A stretch of DNA of 6,476 nucleotides from Pseudomonadota bacterium (lineage in GTDB: Bacteria > Pseudomonadota > Gammaproteobacteria > Burkholderiales > Gallionellaceae): positions 1 through 6,476 of the forward strand of contig JAJXWG010000100.1 in NCBI GenBank assembly GCA_021781695.1, given 5' to 3'. Below the pieces are notes generated by a model. The model was not told the origin of the DNA. It made no database searches and saw nothing but the letters and a program-made list of their open reading frames with translations. The position numbers and the translations under genes were made by a program. Below are positions 5,706-6,476 of the stretch, one piece after another (the first letter of the stretch is position 1; each line of letters starts with the position of its first letter).

Positions 5706-6476
5706 CTTTATTCTGGATACTCTGTGCGGCGCTGCTCGTGCTGGCGCTGTCTTTTTTGGTGTGGCCGCTGTGGCGCAAGTCGGCTGCCGACAACAGCGTT
5801 TTGCGCGATGCGGCAAACCTTGAAATATTGCGCGATCAGGCAAGCGAACTCGAGACTGACTTGAAAAGCGGCCTTTTGACCCAGGAGGCTTTTGAGCAGG
5901 GAAAGCGCGAATTGCAGGTGCGTTTGTTAGATGAGGTGAAAAGCACGGAAGCGCCGAAGCCGGCAGTGCGCAATACCTCACGCGTGCTGGGCATGGTGCT
6001 GATAGTGCTGATCCCGCTATGCAGCGTGCTGCTCTACCTCAAGGTCGGCAATGTCGCCGCGATGTTGCCGAAAGAGCAACAGGCAGAATCGGCCGAGGGC
6101 TTCGGTGTGTTGCGTTCGGAAGCGGCATTGCAGGAGCTGGAAGCGAAGCTTGCAAAGAACCCGAACAATCCGAACGGGTGGCTGATGCTGGCACGCTCCT
6201 ACAGCGAGTTGCAGCGCTTCCCTGATGCGGTGCGCGCCTATCAGGAGCTGGTCAAATTGGTACCCAATGAGTCGCAGGTCTGGACCAATTACGCCGATGC
6301 GTTGGCGATGACCAACAATCAGTCCCTGCTTGGCGAGCCGACGAAACTCCTGGACAAGGCGCTGCAACTTGATCCTGAAAATTCCACCGCGCTGGCGCTG
6401 GCGGGATCCGCGGACATGGAGCGAGGCGATTATGTCGCGGCCATCACGCATTGGCAAAAGTTGCTCACGCTGTTGC
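5702..6476 (+). CDS. ccmI: CcmI (CycH-like), TPR apocytochrome c chaperone, cut by the window end
   Basis: CcmI captures apocytochrome c and delivers it to the CcmF/CcmH ligation complex. The frame is open from ATG 5702 to the right edge, giving 258 residues of a family usually near 400, so the C-terminal part is missing from the window. Visible parts are a first transmembrane helix (about 3-24, FWILCAALLVLAL onward) and a cytoplasmic, coiled-coil-prone loop (about 30-90) with the RDQASELETDLKSGLLT segment typical of the family. A second transmembrane helix follows at about 95-115, then a periplasmic TPR region starting near 136. TPR-like units can be placed at about 157-190 (NGWLMLARSY through AYQELVKLVP), 191-226 and from 227. 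The start forms an ATGA overlap with the ccmH stop, behind only a weak GAAAGA (5687-5692). Confidence 0.93.
   Translation, partial: MTLFWILCAALLVLALSFLVWPLWRKSAADNSVLRDAANLEILRDQASELETDLKSGLLTQEAFEQGKRELQVRLLDEVKSTEAPKPAVRNTSRVLGMVLIVLIPLCSVLLYLKVGNVAAMLPKEQQAESAEGFGVLRSEAALQELEAKLAKNPNNPNGWLMLARSYSELQRFPDAVRAYQELVKLVPNESQVWTNYADALAMTNNQSLLGEPTKLLDKALQLDPENSTALALAGSADMERGDYVAAITHWQKLLTLL

Noticed and set aside
6017..6457. A 146-codon minus-strand frame near the right edge
   Set aside because: It lies opposite the ccmI frame, which is open through the whole stretch and shows a transmembrane helix and TPR units. The antisense translation is Gln/Arg/Leu-rich with no motif.

Overview
This window holds one continuous, plus-strand operon for cytochrome c maturation System I, in the order ccmA-B-C-D-E-F-G-H-I. 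The first eight genes are complete; ccmI runs off the right edge. I found no frameshift, mobile element, RNA gene, CRISPR array or foreign cargo, and I see no new biological system here. Almost every base is coding: the only gaps are 42 bases at the left edge, 15 bases between ccmB and ccmC, and 16 bases between ccmE and ccmF.

Layout. Positions 1-42 contain a consensus-like -10 box and the leader of ccmA. Positions 43-2248 encode the haem-handling ABC module: ATPase CcmA, membrane partner CcmB, haem-binding CcmC and the small subunit CcmD. Positions 2245-2676 encode the periplasmic haem chaperone CcmE. Positions 2693-6476 encode the ligation and thioreduction side: CcmF, the thioredoxin-like CcmG, the CXXC protein CcmH and the TPR protein CcmI.

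How the genes work together, from established knowledge of System I: CcmC with CcmD loads haem onto a histidine of CcmE. CcmAB hydrolyses ATP to release holo-CcmE. CcmE then passes haem to CcmF. CcmG and CcmH keep the apocytochrome CXXCH cysteines reduced, and CcmI holds the apocytochrome and presents it to CcmF/CcmH for thioether formation. The key residues are visible in most of the proteins: the CcmA Walker motifs, two CcmC and four CcmF histidines, CcmE His123 and Tyr127, and CXXC pairs in CcmG and CcmH.

Organism. The full ccmABCDEFGHI order, with a short CcmH separate from CcmI, is a proteobacterial pattern and differs from the fused CcmH of E. coli. Protein style and moderately high GC suggest a betaproteobacterium, perhaps a Nitrosomonadales or Gallionellaceae-like lineage. 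That placement is an impression, not a computed result. Six of the eight gene junctions are four-base ATGA stop/start overlaps, so the operon looks strongly translationally coupled.
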